From NCBI GenBank assembly GCA_903927005.1, contig CAIYLH010000083.1, forward strand, positions 29,914 to 93,913: a DNA stretch of 64,000 bases, in the 5' to 3' direction. Both the position numbers and the translations under genes were made by a program. The notes below the pieces were generated by a model. It did no database searches. It had not been told where the DNA came from and saw nothing but the letters and a program-made list of their open reading frames with translations. Position 1 is the first letter of the stretch; each line of letters starts with the position of its first letter. This document shows, one piece after another, positions 13,364-23,897 of this stretch. The DNA is from an uncultured Pseudomonadota bacterium. Its GTDB lineage: Bacteria; Pseudomonadota; Gammaproteobacteria; Steroidobacterales; Steroidobacteraceae.

Positions 13364-15255
13364 GGCACCACCTCGGCCATATTGCCCTTCGACTCGAGCC
13401 ACTCACGCCGGTCGGCGGAGCGCTTCTTCGCCAGCAGCATGTCCATCAGCTCGTCGGTATTGTCAGCGGCCTCCACCGTCAACTGCAGCAAGCGACGCGT
13501 GCTGGTCGCCATGGTCGTCTCGCGCAGCTGCAACGGATTCATCTCGCCCAGGCCCTTGAAACGGGTGACAGTGATCTTGCCGCGCGTACCCTCGGCGGCA
13601 ATCCGATCGAGGATGCCGGCGCGTTCCGCGTCGTCGAGCGCGTAGTAAACGTTCTTGCCCACGTCGACGCGATACAGCGGCGGCATCGCGACATGCACGT
13701 GGCCGGCCAGCACCAGCGGCCGGAAGTGCCGCAGAAACAACGCGCACAGCAGTGTCGCGATGTGGGCGCCATCCGAGTCCGCGTCGGCGAGGATGCAAAT
13801 CTTGTGGTAACGCAGATCCCCCAGCTTCGGCGAGCCGGGCTCGACGCCGATCGCGACCGAGATGTCGTGGACTTCCTGCGAGGCAAGCACGCCCGCAGCA
13901 TCGACTTCCCAGGTGTTGAGGATCTTGCCGCGCAGTGGCATCACGGCCTGGAACTCGCGCTCGCGCGCCTGCTTCGCGCTGCCGCCGGCGGAGTCGCCCT
14001 CAACCAGGAACAGCTCCGTCCGAGCTGGCTCCTGCGAGGTGCAGTCGGCCAGCTTGCCCGGCAGCGCCGGACCCGACACCACCCGCTTGCGGATGACTTT
14101 CTGCGCGGCCTTCAGCCGCGCCTGCGCGTTCATGATCGCAAGGTTCGCGATCTTCTCGCCGGCCTCCGGGTGCTGTGACAACCAGATACCGAACGAGTCC
14201 TTCACCAGCCCAGACACGAACGCCGCCGACTCGCGCGAGGCAAGCCGCTCCTTCGTCTGCCCGGCGAACTGCGGCTCGTGCATCTTGACCGACAGCACGT
14301 AGCAGAGCCGGTCCCAGACGTCCTCAGGCGCAAGCTTCACGCCGCGCGGGATGATGTTGCGCAGGTCGCAGAAGTCGCGCACCGCGTCGGTGATGCCGGC
14401 ACGCAGGCCGTTGACGTGAGTGCCGCCATCAGTGGTCGGGATCAGGTTGACGTAGCTCTCGCCGACCGACTCGACGCCGTCTTCGTTGAGCCAGACGAAC
14501 GCCCACTCGGCGACCTCGCTGCCGCCCTTGAGCGAGGCGGCGAACGGCTCGTCCGGGACGACCGCCACCTTGCCCATTCGCTCCAGCAGGTAGCTCGACA
14601 GACCGCCGGTGTAGAACCACTCGTCACGCTCACCACTGGCTTCGTTGAACAGCGTGACCTTCAGGCCCGCGCACAGCACGGCCTTGGCACGCAGCACGTG
14701 CTTGAGCTTGGTGACCGAGATCTTGTCGGTATCGAAGTACTTCGGATCTGGCCAGAAACGCACCGAGGTGCCGGTGTTGCGCGCGCCGACCTTGCCGACG
14801 GCCTGCAGCTTCTCGGTCAGGCGCCCACCGTTGAACGCGATCAGGTACTCGCAGCCGTCGCGCCGGACGCGGCACTCGAGGCGCGCGGACAGGGCGTTGA
14901 CGACCGACACGCCAACGCCGTGCAGCCCACCGGACTGCTGGTAGGTCTTGTCCGAGAACTTACCGCCCGCGTGCAGGCGGGTCAGGATCAGCTCCACGCC
15001 CGGGATCTTCTCGACCGGGTGGATGTCGACCGGCATGCCGCGGCCGTCGTCGACGACCTCGACGCTGCCGTCCTTGAAGACGGTGACGTGGATCTCGCGG
15101 CAGTGGCCGGCGAGCGCCTCGTCGACGCTGTTGTCGACCACCTCGTGAACCAGATGGTTCGGTCGCGAGGTATCGGTGTACATGCCCGGGCGGCGGCGCA
15201 CGGGGTCCAGGCCCGAAAGGACCTCGATATCGGAAGCGGTATAGGACTGGTTCAT
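13360..15255 (-). CDS. parE: DNA topoisomerase IV subunit B
   Basis: ParE is the ATPase subunit of topoisomerase IV. The 631-residue product starting [20 protein letters not shown] matches the family length (630 in E. coli). The GHKL ATP site shows [26 protein letters not shown] and [14 protein letters not shown]; the TOPRIM part includes [14 protein letters not shown] and DADSDGAHI. The frame stays open upstream to 15567, but that extension has no family similarity, so the ATG at 15255 is preferred. parE and parC form a two-gene unit. Confidence 0.97.
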   Translation of the reverse strand: MNQSYTASDIEVLSGLDPVRRRPGMYTDTSRPNHLVHEVVDNSVDEALAGHCREIHVTVFKDGSVEVVDDGRGMPVDIHPVEKIPGVELILTRLHAGGKFSDKTYQQSGGLHGVGVSVVNALSARLECRVRRDGCEYLIAFNGGRLTEKLQAVGKVGARNTGTSVRFWPDPKYFDTDKISVTKLKHVLRAKAVLCAGLKVTLFNEASGERDEWFYTGGLSSYLLERMGKVAVVPDEPFAASLKGGSEVAEWAFVWLNEDGVESVGESYVNLIPTTDGGTHVNGLRAGITDAVRDFCDLRNIIPRGVKLAPEDVWDRLCYVLSVKMHEPQFAGQTKERLASRESAAFVSGLVKDSFGIWLSQHPEAGEKIANLAIMNAQARLKAAQKVIRKRVVSGPALPGKLADCTSQEPARTELFLVEGDSAGGSAKQAREREFQAVMPLRGKILNTWEVDAAGVLASQEVHDISVAIGVEPGSPKLGDLRYHKICILADADSDGAHIATLLCALFLRHFRPLVLAGHVHVAMPPLYRVDVGKNVYYALDDAERAGILDRIAAEGTRGKITVTRFKGLGEMNPLQLRETTMATSTRRLLQLTVEAADNTDELMDMLLAKKRSADRREWLESKGNMAEVVP

Positions 15256-15795
15256 CGCGGGCGCGAGGGTACTAGAAAATCCTGACGTTGGGTGAGGCCC
15301 GTGGCGAACGCCCGGGCCGACGAGTGAGTGTTCAGCGGCCCAATTCGATGCCGATCCTGACTGACCGCGCCGCGCAGCCCTCGCGCGCCGACGCCACAAG
15401 TCGAAGCCCAGAAAATGCAGCGCCGAGGTCTGCTGCTGGCGTCGCGCGTCCGGAGACTCGAGGCGCAGTGCCCCCTTGAGGCTGTTACCGCCCAGAATCA
15501 GGGAGTTGCAGGCGTCAAACGCGGCCGGAAGGGCGTCCTCGAGGAAAATCCGCCCGGCGCGCCGCAACTCCTGAAGCTGCTACTGAACTTCAGTCGGCCC
15601 GCGACACAACCCCCCGCAGCCGGGCCGATGGCGATTCGCCGCGCCTGCGGGTGGGCGCTGAGCTGCGCCCCGGTCCGTGGCTCACTGCCGGCGACGCTCA
15701 ACGGCGGCGGCAACGTTGCATCCGGCGCGAAATGCCACGCGTTGACGCCTGCTTCCAGCGGCCGGTACTCTGCCTGCCTTCCCACTGGAACGACC
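15256..15795. other. Divergent intergenic region between parE and xseB
   Basis: About 540 bases with no gene I can support, although frames stay open on both strands because of the high GC content. It must hold the promoters for parE (minus) and xseB-ispA-dxs (plus). I see a short palindrome, ACTGAA-C-TTCAGT, at 15582-15594, but no convincing -35/-10 pair. Confidence 0.5.
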
Positions 15796-16074
15796 ATGCC
15801 CCGCGCCCCCCGCCCCGCCGCCGACCCGCCCCCCACCGCCGTGCCGTTCGACTTTGAAAAGTCGATGGCCGATCTCGAGGCCGTGGTCAGCCGACTCGAG
15901 CAGGGCGACGTGCCGCTGGAGGAGGCACTGGCGACCTTCGAGCGCGGCGTCGGGCTCACGCGCGCCTGCCAGGAGGCGCTCACCAGCGCCGAGCAGAAGG
16001 TAGAACTGCTGCTGGCCCGACCCGATGGCAGCCATGAAGCCGTCCCGTTCCACGACCCCGAAGACGACGAGTGA
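15796..16074 (+). CDS. xseB: Exodeoxyribonuclease VII small subunit
   Basis: A 92-residue protein whose core, FEKSMADLEAVVSRLEQGD then PLEEALATFERGVGL, is the hallmark of XseB. It pairs with XseA to form exonuclease VII, which degrades single-stranded DNA. The frame is open far upstream, but family similarity begins only after the ATG at 15796. The N-terminal 15 residues are Pro/Ala-rich and non-conserved. The stop overlaps the ispA start, so the two are coupled, the usual xseB-ispA-dxs arrangement. Confidence 0.95.
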   Translation: MPRAPRPAADPPPTAVPFDFEKSMADLEAVVSRLEQGDVPLEEALATFERGVGLTRACQEALTSAEQKVELLLARPDGSHEAVPFHDPEDDE

Positions 16075-16964
16075 CGAGCGCCGCTGAACGCCACGCACGG
16101 CTCGAGGCCTACCGGTCGCGTGTCGAGGCAAGCCTTACCACGCACCTGCCGCCCGCCGACGAGCTGCCGTCACGACTGCACTCCGCCCTGCGCTACAGCA
16201 CGCTCGGTGGCGGCAAGCGCATACGGCCGGCGCTCGTCTACGCCACCGGTGAACTGCTCGGCGTCGCGCTGCCCGCGCTCGATGCCGCCGCGGCCGCGGT
16301 AGAGATGATCCACGTCTACTCGCTGATCCACGACGACCTGCCGGCGATGGACAACGACGACCTGCGCCGCGGTCGCCCGACCTGCCACCGGCAATTCGAC
16401 GAGGCAACCGCGATCCTGGTGGGCGACGCGCTGCAGGTGCTCGCGTTCGAGAGCCTGGCCATGGCCCCGGCGGGGGCGGAGCAGCGGGTTGCGATGATCC
16501 GGCTGCTCGCCACCGCCAGCGGCACGCGCGGCATGGCCGGCGGCCAGGCGATCGACCTCGCCTCGGTAGGCCGGGCCCTGTCGCCCGCCGAGGTCGAACA
16601 GATGCACCGCCTGAAGACCGGCGCACTGATCGAGGCAAGCGTTGGGCTGGCGATCAGCCTCGCGCCGGGAATTGCCGCGACGACCCGCGACGCGCTGCGC
16701 CGCTTCGCCGCGGCGCTGGGACTCGCCTTCCAGATCGTCGACGATATCCTTGACGTCGAAGGCGACCCCAGCCTGATGGGCAAGGCCGTCGGCGCGGACC
16801 AGGCGCGCCACAAACCCACCTATCCGGCCGCTGCCGGCATGCCGGCAGCGCGCGCACGGGCCGCCGCCCTCAATGCAGAAGCGCAGGCGGCGATCGCACC
16901 GCTAGGCCCGCAGGCCGGGATGCTCAGCTGGCTGGGTGCGTTTATCACCGAACGCGCCTCCTGA
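16071..16964 (+). CDS. ispA: Farnesyl diphosphate synthase (polyprenyl synthetase)
   Basis: This 297-residue enzyme condenses isopentenyl diphosphate with dimethylallyl and geranyl diphosphate to give farnesyl diphosphate. The first aspartate-rich motif reads DDLPAMDNDDLRRG and the second DDILDVEGD. The upstream GGGKRIRPAL loop binds the diphosphate. A GTG start at 16071 overlaps the xseB stop by four bases (GTGA). It supplies the precursor for ubiquinone and undecaprenyl phosphate synthesis and lies just before dxs, which feeds the same pathway. Confidence 0.95.
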   Translation: MTSAAERHARLEAYRSRVEASLTTHLPPADELPSRLHSALRYSTLGGGKRIRPALVYATGELLGVALPALDAAAAAVEMIHVYSLIHDDLPAMDNDDLRRGRPTCHRQFDEATAILVGDALQVLAFESLAMAPAGAEQRVAMIRLLATASGTRGMAGGQAIDLASVGRALSPAEVEQMHRLKTGALIEASVGLAISLAPGIAATTRDALRRFAAALGLAFQIVDDILDVEGDPSLMGKAVGADQARHKPTYPAAAGMPAARARAAALNAEAQAAIAPLGPQAGMLSWLGAFITERAS

Positions 16965-17014
16965 TGCCGCGTCCGGCTCTGCGCCGCGGCGGTCGTTACA
17001 GGTAGACTGTACAA

Positions 17015-18910
17015 ATGGCCGGCCCGGAGCGATATCCCCACCTTGACCGCATTGCGTTGCCGGCAGACCTGCGCGCCCTACCCGAGCACAAGCTGCCGGC
17101 GGTAGCGGCCGAGCTGCGGGCGTTCCTGATCGACACGGTCAGCCAGAGGGGCGGCCACTTCGCTGCGGGTCTGGGAACGGTGGAGCTGACGCTCGCCCTG
17201 CACTACGTCTACGACACCCCCCTGGACCGACTGGTGTGGGACGTCGGCCATCAGGCCTACCCCCACAAGGTGCTGACCGGCAGACGCGACCGATTGCACA
17301 CGATCAAGCACAAGGATGGGCTTGCGCCATTCCCCACGCGCGACGAGAGCGAGTTCGACACCTTCGGCGTGGGTCACTCGAGCACCTCGATCTCAGCGGC
17401 GCTGGGCATGGCGATCGCCGATCATCTCGCTGGCGACCGTCAGCGCGCCGGCGCGCGGCGTCACGTCGCCATCATCGGCGACGGTGCGATGACCGCAGGT
17501 CTCGCGTTCGAGGCACTGAACCATGCAGGCTCACTCGACGTCGACATGCTGGTGGCGCTCAACGATAACGACATGTCGATCTCGGAGAACGTCGGTGCGC
17601 TATCGAATTACTTCGCACGCGTACTGTCAGGCCGGCTGTATGCCGGCCTGAAGGAAGGCGGCAAACGGATCCTGCGGCGAGTGCCCGCCGCGTGGGAACT
17701 GGCGCGCCGCTCCGAGGAGCACATGAAGGGCATGATCCTGCCCGGCACCATGTTTGAAGAGATGGGCCTGAACTACATCGGTCCCGTGGATGGCCATGAC
17801 GTGATCGGCCTGGTGCGCATGCTGCGCAACATCCGCCATCTGCGCGGGCCGCAGTTCCTGCACGTGGTCACCAAGAAGGGCAAGGGCTATGCGCCGGCTG
17901 AGGCCGACCCGATCAAGTGGCACGGCCCCGGCCCGTTCGACGCGGACAAGGGACTCATCTTCAAGGAAAGTGCGACGGGACCGAGCTACACACAGGTGTT
18001 CGGCCAGTGGCTGTGCGACATCGCCGAGCGCGACCCGCGCATCGTCGCGATTACGCCTGCGATGCGGGAAGGCTCCGGGCTGGTTGAATACTCGCGCAAG
18101 TTTCCGACCCGCTACTTCGATGTCGGCATCGCCGAGCAGCACGCCGTGACGCTGGCAGCGGGCCTCGCCTGTGAAGGCCTGCGCCCTGTCGTCGCGATCT
18201 ACTCCTCGTTCATGCAGCGCGCCTACGACCAACTGATCCACGACGTCGCACTGCAGAAGCTGCCGGTGATCTTTGCCCTGGACAGGGCCGGCCTCGTCGG
18301 CGGCGACGGCGCCACCCATCAGGGGGTGTTCGACCTGACATTCCTGCGCACCGTGCCGAACATGACGATCATGGCGCCGGCGGACGAAAACGAATGTCGT
18401 CAGATGCTCTACACCGCGACGCTGCTCGACGGGCCGGCCGCCGTGCGCTATCCGCGCGGTACTGGACCGGGAGTGCAGACCATCACAGAGATGACCGCAC
18501 TACCAGTCGGTCGTGGCATCATCTGCCGCGAAGGGCGCTCGGGTCTTGCAATCCTCGCGTTCGGCACCATGGTGGCAACGTTGGCGCCGATCGCTGAGAA
18601 GCTCGACGCGACGCTTGTGAACATGCGCTTCGTGAAGCCCATCGACGAGGACCTGATCCGACTTCTGGCCGAGCGCCACGAGTCGTTCGTGACGGCCGAG
18701 GAAAATGCGCTAGCCGGTGGCGCCGGTGCGGCGGTTCTGGAGGTAATGAGCGCGCACGGCCACGTACTGCCGGTGCTGCAGCTCGGGATCCCGGATCGCT
18801 ACATCGGCCATGGCTCGCGCACCGACAACCTCGTCGACGCGGGTCTGGACGCGGCAAGCATGACGAAGCGCATCGAGCAGTTTTTACAATCCCGCCAACG
18901 TCGCGCGTGA
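17015..18910 (+). CDS. dxs: 1-deoxy-D-xylulose-5-phosphate synthase
   Basis: This 631-residue thiamine-diphosphate enzyme makes DXP from pyruvate and glyceraldehyde 3-phosphate, the first step of the MEP isoprenoid pathway. Visible motifs are [18 protein letters not shown] (cofactor and Mg2+ binding), [14 protein letters not shown], and the transketolase-like pyrimidine-domain stretch [16 protein letters not shown] with the catalytic Glu. The ATG at 17015 is 50 bases after ispA, with only a weak ribosome site. It probably belongs to the xseB-ispA-dxs transcript. Confidence 0.97.
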   Translation: MAGPERYPHLDRIALPADLRALPEHKLPAVAAELRAFLIDTVSQRGGHFAAGLGTVELTLALHYVYDTPLDRLVWDVGHQAYPHKVLTGRRDRLHTIKHKDGLAPFPTRDESEFDTFGVGHSSTSISAALGMAIADHLAGDRQRAGARRHVAIIGDGAMTAGLAFEALNHAGSLDVDMLVALNDNDMSISENVGALSNYFARVLSGRLYAGLKEGGKRILRRVPAAWELARRSEEHMKGMILPGTMFEEMGLNYIGPVDGHDVIGLVRMLRNIRHLRGPQFLHVVTKKGKGYAPAEADPIKWHGPGPFDADKGLIFKESATGPSYTQVFGQWLCDIAERDPRIVAITPAMREGSGLVEYSRKFPTRYFDVGIAEQHAVTLAAGLACEGLRPVVAIYSSFMQRAYDQLIHDVALQKLPVIFALDRAGLVGGDGATHQGVFDLTFLRTVPNMTIMAPADENECRQMLYTATLLDGPAAVRYPRGTGPGVQTITEMTALPVGRGIICREGRSGLAILAFGTMVATLAPIAEKLDATLVNMRFVKPIDEDLIRLLAERHESFVTAEENALAGGAGAAVLEVMSAHGHVLPVLQLGIPDRYIGHGSRTDNLVDAGLDAASMTKRIEQFLQSRQRRA

Positions 18911-18974
18911 ACATGGCGCGCGGCGCCAGGCAAACTTTCTAATTCACCGCTGCGAGCGACAGGACGAAATTTCG

Positions 18975-19796
18975 ATGGACACGGGTACAACGGCGCCTAC
19001 GACACAGTCGATCGAGGACGTGCAGAATCATGCCGACACGCGCCAGATAGCGATCGATCGGGTCGGCATCAAGGACATCTATCACCCCGTGCGCGTCCGC
19101 GACCGCTCGGGCGGCGACCAGAACACGGTCGCCAACTTCAACATGTACGTGTACCTGCCGCACAACTTCAAGGGCACGCACATGTCGCGGTTCGTGGAGA
19201 TCCTGCATCTGCACGAACGCGAACTGACGGTCGACTCGTTCCGCGCGATGCTGCGGGAGATGGTCACCCGGCTTGATGCCGAGACCGGCCACATCGAGAT
19301 GGCATTTCCGTACTTCATCATGAAGAAGGCGCCGGTGTCGGGCGTGCAGAGCCTGCTCGACTACCGTGCAACCCTGATCGGCGAAGTCAGCGGCGAGCGC
19401 ATCGACACCTGGATCAAGGTGGTCGTGCCGGTCACCAGCCTGTGTCCGTGCTCGAAGAAGATCTCTGACTATGGCGCCCACAACCAACGCTCGCACGTCA
19501 CGATCACGGCCCGCATCAACGGCCACGTCTGGATCGAGGAGCTGATCGACATCGCCGAGAGCGAAGCCTCCTGCGAGGTGTACGGCATCCTCAAGCGCCC
19601 GGACGAGAAATACGTGACCGAGCGCGCCTATGACAACCCGAAGTTCGTCGAAGACATGGTGCGCGACGTTGCGGTGCGGCTGAACGCGGACGACCGGATC
19701 CGTGCCTATATCGTCGAGTCGGAGAACTTCGAGTCCATCCACAATCACTCGGCGTATGCGCTGATCGAGCGCAACAAGGACGCGCAGGCAGCCTGA
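18975..19796 (+). CDS. folE2: GTP cyclohydrolase FolE2 (type IB)
   Basis: This 273-residue enzyme converts GTP to dihydroneopterin triphosphate for folate synthesis. It is the metal-flexible FolE2 type: [20 protein letters not shown] near residues 153-172 holds the catalytic cysteine region, and [14 protein letters not shown] closes the protein. In several bacteria folE2 replaces zinc-dependent FolE during zinc shortage under Zur control. I see no clear Zur palindrome upstream. It begins 64 bases after dxs and could be co-transcribed. The ribosome site is AGGA, 9-12 bases upstream. Confidence 0.94.
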   Translation: MDTGTTAPTTQSIEDVQNHADTRQIAIDRVGIKDIYHPVRVRDRSGGDQNTVANFNMYVYLPHNFKGTHMSRFVEILHLHERELTVDSFRAMLREMVTRLDAETGHIEMAFPYFIMKKAPVSGVQSLLDYRATLIGEVSGERIDTWIKVVVPVTSLCPCSKKISDYGAHNQRSHVTITARINGHVWIEELIDIAESEASCEVYGILKRPDEKYVTERAYDNPKFVEDMVRDVAVRLNADDRIRAYIVESENFESIHNHSAYALIERNKDAQAA

Positions 19797-19810
19797 GCCT
19801 GCGCGCGTGT

Positions 19811-19842
19811 AAAACCCGGCGCGCCGCTAGGCGCTCGCCGGG
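19811..19842 (-). terminator. Intrinsic terminator-like hairpin after the OYE gene
   Basis: CCCGGCG at 19815-19821 pairs with CGCCGGG at 19836-19842, and inner CGCC/GGCG arms extend the stem around a GCTA loop. Read on the minus strand, the hairpin is followed by TTTT. The TAG stop of the reductase gene lies inside the loop. It sits between two convergent genes. Confidence 0.5.
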
Positions 19843-20891
19843 TAGTCGGTATAGCCGACGCGCGGATCGGGCAACCCCGAGCCGTAGAAGGTCTTCGGCT
19901 GCCACGGATTCAGCGCCAGCCCCTTGGCCAGGCGCGCCGGCAGGTCGGGGTTGGCGATGAAGTCCTTGCCGAACGCGACCGCATCCGCCTCGCCCGAGCG
20001 CAGCAGCTGACGCGCGGATTCCGCGCTGAAGCCTTCGTTGGCAATCACAGCCCCGCCGAAGCGCGCCTTCAATGCAGGCGCTATGCGCGGCTCGCGCAGC
20101 GACTCGCGCAGGCACAGAAAAGCGATCTTACGGCGACCGAGCTGCTCGGCCAGGTAGCCGAAAGTCGCCAGCGGATTGGAGTCCCCCATCGAGTGCGCGT
20201 CGCCACGCGGCGCAAGATGCATGCCCACGCGCCCCGCGCCCCACACCTCGATGGCAGCATCGGTGACCTCCAGGTGCAGTCGCGCGCGATTCTCGATCGA
20301 GCCACCGTAGCGGTCGGTGCGATGATTGCTGCAGTCGTGCAGGAACTGATCAAGCAGGTAGCCGTTCGCGCCATGCACTTCGACACCATCGAAGCCGGCG
20401 CGTTTGGCGTTCTGCGCACCGCGGCGGAACGCCGCGACGATGCCCGGCATCTCGCTGCTCTCCAGTGCGCGCGGCACCACGTAAGGGCGCTCCGGGCGCA
20501 ACTGGCTGACGAAGCCGGCGGGTGCGATCGCGCTAGGAGCCACCGGCAGTGCGCCGCCGAGCAGTTCGGGATCCGAGACGCGGCCAACGTGCCACAGCTG
20601 CAGCATGATGCGACCGCCAGCGGCATGTACGGCCTGGGTGACCCGCGCCCAACCGTCGATCTGCGCCTCCGACCAGATGCCAGGCGTGGCGTAATAGGCC
20701 ACGCCATCGGCACTTACACTGGTCGCCTCGCTAAGAATCAGGCCGGCGCTGGCGCGCTGGCTGTAGTACTCCGCATTGAGCGCAGTGGGAACGCGACCGT
20801 CACCAGCCCGGCAGCGGGTCAAGGGCGCCATCACGACGCGGTTCGGCAGGTTCAGCTCGCCCATGCGGATGGGCTCGAAAAGGTCGCTCAA
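19827..20891 (-). CDS. Old yellow enzyme family NADH:flavin oxidoreductase
   Basis: An FMN-dependent TIM-barrel enzyme of the NemA/OYE type, which reduces activated C=C bonds or nitro groups with NAD(P)H. Key motifs are NRVVMAPLTRCRA, MLQLWHVGR (N-terminal barrel strands) and VEVHGANGYLLDQFLHD followed by NHRTDRYGGS. I choose a TTG start at 20891 (LSDLFEPIRMGELN), which has GAGGAG upstream and gives 354 residues, normal for the family. The longer frame to 20963 adds a non-conserved tail. The physiological substrate cannot be told. Confidence 0.9.
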   Translation of the reverse strand: MSDLFEPIRMGELNLPNRVVMAPLTRCRAGDGRVPTALNAEYYSQRASAGLILSEATSVSADGVAYYATPGIWSEAQIDGWARVTQAVHAAGGRIMLQLWHVGRVSDPELLGGALPVAPSAIAPAGFVSQLRPERPYVVPRALESSEMPGIVAAFRRGAQNAKRAGFDGVEVHGANGYLLDQFLHDCSNHRTDRYGGSIENRARLHLEVTDAAIEVWGAGRVGMHLAPRGDAHSMGDSNPLATFGYLAEQLGRRKIAFLCLRESLREPRIAPALKARFGGAVIANEGFSAESARQLLRSGEADAVAFGKDFIANPDLPARLAKGLALNPWQPKTFYGSGLPDPRVGYTDYPASA

Positions 20892-21012
20892 ATCACTCTC
20901 CTCGGACGCCCGTACAAGGGCGGAACCGGCAGAAAGTTTGGCAGCGACGCCATGCAGCAGCAAGGCGGGAAATCGGTCCCCTCACCTGCCGCCACGAAGA
21001 GATCGGCGGCGC

Positions 21013-22329
21013 TCAGCCCTGCGTGGGCGGAAGCTCGGTGCCTTGCAGGCGGCCGATCAGCGAGCGCAGGAAGACTTTGTTGAAACGCAGCTGGCAGGAT
21101 GCGGACACCTGCTCGAGCAGCGTGGAGCTGACCTTCATCACGCTGACCTGGCCACGCGCGCGGATCGTCGCCAGACGCTTGGCGCCGTACACGAAGCTCG
21201 TCTCGCCGAAACATTCGCCAGCCTCAAGGCTGCCGACCTTGCGGCCAAAACGCTCGACCTCCACGTTGCCGGCGACGATGATGTAGAAGCGATCATCGAT
21301 CTCGCCTTCCTTGACGATCTCCTCGGCTTCGGAGTAGTCCTGCCACTGGCTGGCACGCAGGACCTCCCAGATCTCGGCATGAGAGAAATCGTGGAAAAAC
21401 TTGAGCCTGCGCAGAATCGCAAACTGCTCATGGCGGTCTATCTTGTTCGACTCGACGCGCAACCGCTGGTGCACTCGCGTGAGGTCGGCGGCGAAGTCCT
21501 GGCCGGTCGCGTAGCGCCTCGAGGCGTCCTTCTGCAACGCCAGCGCAACCACCCGCTCGAGCTCTTCGGGCACGCCCTCGCGCAGCGTGTGGATCGGTGG
21601 TGGCGTCGCGTAGACGATCTGGTGCAGCAGCTTTGAAAGGTTGCCGGCACGGAACGGGCGGTAGCCGGTGAGCAGCTCGTACATCACCGCACCGAGCGAA
21701 TACAGGTCGGAGCGCTGCGTGATTTCGGCCGACTGCACCTGCTCGGGCGACATGTAGGAGGGGCTTCCTGCGATGCCGTCGATACGGGAGATTTCGGAGT
21801 CGGCAACAATCGCGATGCCAAAGTCGATGATGCGCACGTCGCTGTCGACGGTCAGCATGATGTTGGAGGGCTTGATGTCGCGGTGAATAACGCCACGCCC
21901 GTGAGCGTAGGAGAGCGCTTTGGCGCACTTGTAGATTAGTTCGACAACGTCATCGATGCGCAGCAGGTTGTCGGGCTTGCAGTAGGTGGCAAGCGTGCGC
22001 GCGCCATGCACGAACTCGGTCACCACGTAGTAGTGACCGCCTTCCTCGCCCGCATCGTAGATGGGCAGGATGTTCGGGTGCTGCAACATGCCCACCATGT
22101 GGGCTTCAGACAGGAACATCTTGCGCGCGACTCGCGCCTTTTCCGGATCGTCCGTGGCCTCTATGTTGTAGACCTTGATGGCGACATCGCGACCGTAATA
22201 CGGATCGTGCGACAGGTAGACGTTGCCGGTGCTACCGCGGCCGACTTCCTTGATGATCTCGTACTTGCCGATACGCTCGGGCACGGGACGGCCGCCGCGA
22301 CCCGCCGGCAACCCTCGACTTCCCGTCAT
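21013..22329 (-). CDS. Ser/Thr protein kinase with C-terminal cyclic-nucleotide-binding-like domain
   Basis: A soluble protein of about 438 residues. The first 280 form a eukaryotic-type kinase: glycine loop GRGSTGNVY, VAIK lysine, catalytic HRDIKPSNIM, DFG in RIIDFGIAI, and GSPSYMSPEQV in the activation segment. All catalytic residues are present. Residues about 310-425 resemble a cNMP-binding (CRP-type) fold, with RFYIIVAGNVEVERFGRKVG and LEAGECFGETSF. No membrane segment or PASTA repeat is present, unlike most bacterial kinases of this class. A natural reading is kinase activity gated by a nucleotide or another ligand. The start is uncertain (TTG 22338, ATG 22329, or an internal GTG). Confidence 0.88.
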   Translation of the reverse strand: MTGSRGLPAGRGGRPVPERIGKYEIIKEVGRGSTGNVYLSHDPYYGRDVAIKVYNIEATDDPEKARVARKMFLSEAHMVGMLQHPNILPIYDAGEEGGHYYVVTEFVHGARTLATYCKPDNLLRIDDVVELIYKCAKALSYAHGRGVIHRDIKPSNIMLTVDSDVRIIDFGIAIVADSEISRIDGIAGSPSYMSPEQVQSAEITQRSDLYSLGAVMYELLTGYRPFRAGNLSKLLHQIVYATPPPIHTLREGVPEELERVVALALQKDASRRYATGQDFAADLTRVHQRLRVESNKIDRHEQFAILRRLKFFHDFSHAEIWEVLRASQWQDYSEAEEIVKEGEIDDRFYIIVAGNVEVERFGRKVGSLEAGECFGETSFVYGAKRLATIRARGQVSVMKVSSTLLEQVSASCQLRFNKVFLRSLIGRLQGTELPPTQG

Positions 22330-22468
22330 TGGAGTCAAATTGCGAATAAAGCACTCCCCGGCTGACCCAGGCCGCGATCAGACCCAGCATCGACGGCCAG
22401 CATAAGGCCCCGCCACGGCGGGGACCGTGAAGCACATCCCGCTTTACCGCCCGCGCCTACCCGGGCTG

Positions 22469-23431
22469 TCATGCGTGGAAGTGGTCCCAGCCGCGGGGGA
22501 TGGGCAGTTCGCCCCGCTCGCCCAGGACGCGCACTCCCCGACCCGCCACCACCTCGCCAATGCAGTGGCAAGCGGGCGCCCCGGCGCTGGCCGCCAGCTG
22601 AAACATCTGCTGTCGGGCGCCCGGCGCAACGGTATAGAGCAGCTCATAGTCATCGCCGCCGCCAAGGGCGAAGTCGCGCGCCCGCGCCTCGCCGGCCAAC
22701 GCATAAAGAGCTCGCGACAGCGGCAGCTCGGCCGCGCGCAGCACCGCCCCGACGCCGCTCGCCGCAACCAGGCGGCCGAGATCGGCGGCGAGTCCGTCGG
22801 AGACATCGATGCAACTGCTGGCAATACCCCGCAGCCGGCTGCCGAAGGCAACCCGCGGCTCGGGACGACGAAACTTGAACTCCAGCGCGCCGCGATCCGC
22901 ACCGTGACCCTGCAGGCGACCCTGCAGCAACGCCAGTCCCGCCGCAGCATCGCCAGGCCAGCCGGTCACGTAGATCAGATCGCCGGGACGCGCCCCGCTA
23001 CGGCGCAGCGCCGTGCCCGTCGGCAGCAGACCCAGCAGCGAGACGCTGATCGAAAGCGGCCCGCGGGTCGTGTCGCCCCCGACCAGCGCGACGCCGTGCT
23101 GCATCGCCAACGCGCCGAAGCCCGCGGCGAAGCCCTCGAGCCACTCCTCGTCGACATCCGGCATCGTCAATGCGAGCATCGCCCAGGCAGGCGTTGCACC
23201 CATCGCGGCCAAATCAGACAGGTTGACCGCCAGCGCGCGCCAGCCGATGTCGTCGGCGTGACTGTCGTGCGGAAAGTGGTGGCCGGCGACGAGCGTATCC
23301 ACGCACGTGACGAGCTGCTGGCCGGGCGGCACCGCGAGCAGCGCGGCATCGTCGCCGACGCCCTGAACCACGTCAGCGCGCTGCGCGCCGAGCTGGGAAA
23401 AGTAGCGATCGATCAGCTCAAACTCGCCCAC
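22469..23431 (-). CDS. thiL: Thiamine-monophosphate kinase
   Basis: ThiL phosphorylates thiamine monophosphate to the active diphosphate. The 320-residue product starting GEFELIDRYF has the expected VVQGVGDDAALL motif, the metal-binding LVAGHHFP segment, the AMGATPAWAMLALTMP loop, and a conserved GGDDYELLYTV near the end. The GTG at 23431 is preferred: AGGGGA lies about 5 bases upstream and the start is 13 bases after nusB. The order ribH-nusB-thiL is widespread in proteobacteria. Confidence 0.94.
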   Translation of the reverse strand: MGEFELIDRYFSQLGAQRADVVQGVGDDAALLAVPPGQQLVTCVDTLVAGHHFPHDSHADDIGWRALAVNLSDLAAMGATPAWAMLALTMPDVDEEWLEGFAAGFGALAMQHGVALVGGDTTRGPLSISVSLLGLLPTGTALRRSGARPGDLIYVTGWPGDAAAGLALLQGRLQGHGADRGALEFKFRRPEPRVAFGSRLRGIASSCIDVSDGLAADLGRLVAASGVGAVLRAAELPLSRALYALAGEARARDFALGGGDDYELLYTVAPGARQQMFQLAASAGAPACHCIGEVVAGRGVRVLGERGELPIPRGWDHFHA

Positions 23432-23444
23432 GGCGTCCCCTGTG

Positions 23445-23894
23445 CTACAGCTGGCGCTCGTTCGGCCTGAGCTCGCTCGCAGCGCGGTCGAGCACGGCAT
23501 TGACGTACTTGTAGCCGTCGGTGGCGCCGAAGCGCTTGGCAAGATCCACCGCCTCGCTGATCGCAACGCGGAACGGCACGTCGAGGCGATGCTGCAACTC
23601 GTAAAGCGCCATCCACAGAATGCCGTGCTCGATCGGATCAAGGCGCGCAGGCTCGATATCGGAATAGCGCGCGAGCAATTCGTCGAGCGCGTCACGACCG
23701 GTGGCGATGTTCATCAGCAACTCGCGGATGAAATCCGCGTCAGCGCCGGCCGAGTCCGGATCCTCGAGGTACTGGTGGTAGATGTCCTGCCAGGGATTGC
23801 CACTGAGCTGCAGCTGGTACAGCGCCTGCGCGAGCACCTTGCGCGCACCGCGGCGAGCGCGTGACAGGGCTCTCGAATCGCTTTGCCGTGCCAT
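23445..23894 (-). CDS. nusB: Transcription antitermination protein NusB
   Basis: This 149-residue helical protein binds boxA RNA with S10 and takes part in rRNA antitermination. Family features are RARRGARKVLAQALYQLQLSG near the start and LDPIEHGILWMALYEL in the middle, with DGYKYVNAVLD close to the C-terminus. Only three bases separate it from ribH, so it is part of the ribBX-ribH-nusB-thiL unit. Confidence 0.94.
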   Translation of the reverse strand: MARQSDSRALSRARRGARKVLAQALYQLQLSGNPWQDIYHQYLEDPDSAGADADFIRELLMNIATGRDALDELLARYSDIEPARLDPIEHGILWMALYELQHRLDVPFRVAISEAVDLAKRFGATDGYKYVNAVLDRAASELRPNERQL

Positions 23895-23897
23895 GAT

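Noticed and set aside
15415..15795. N-terminal extension of XseB
   Set aside because: The frame is open but XseB similarity begins only after the ATG at 15796, and the extended protein would be twice the family size.
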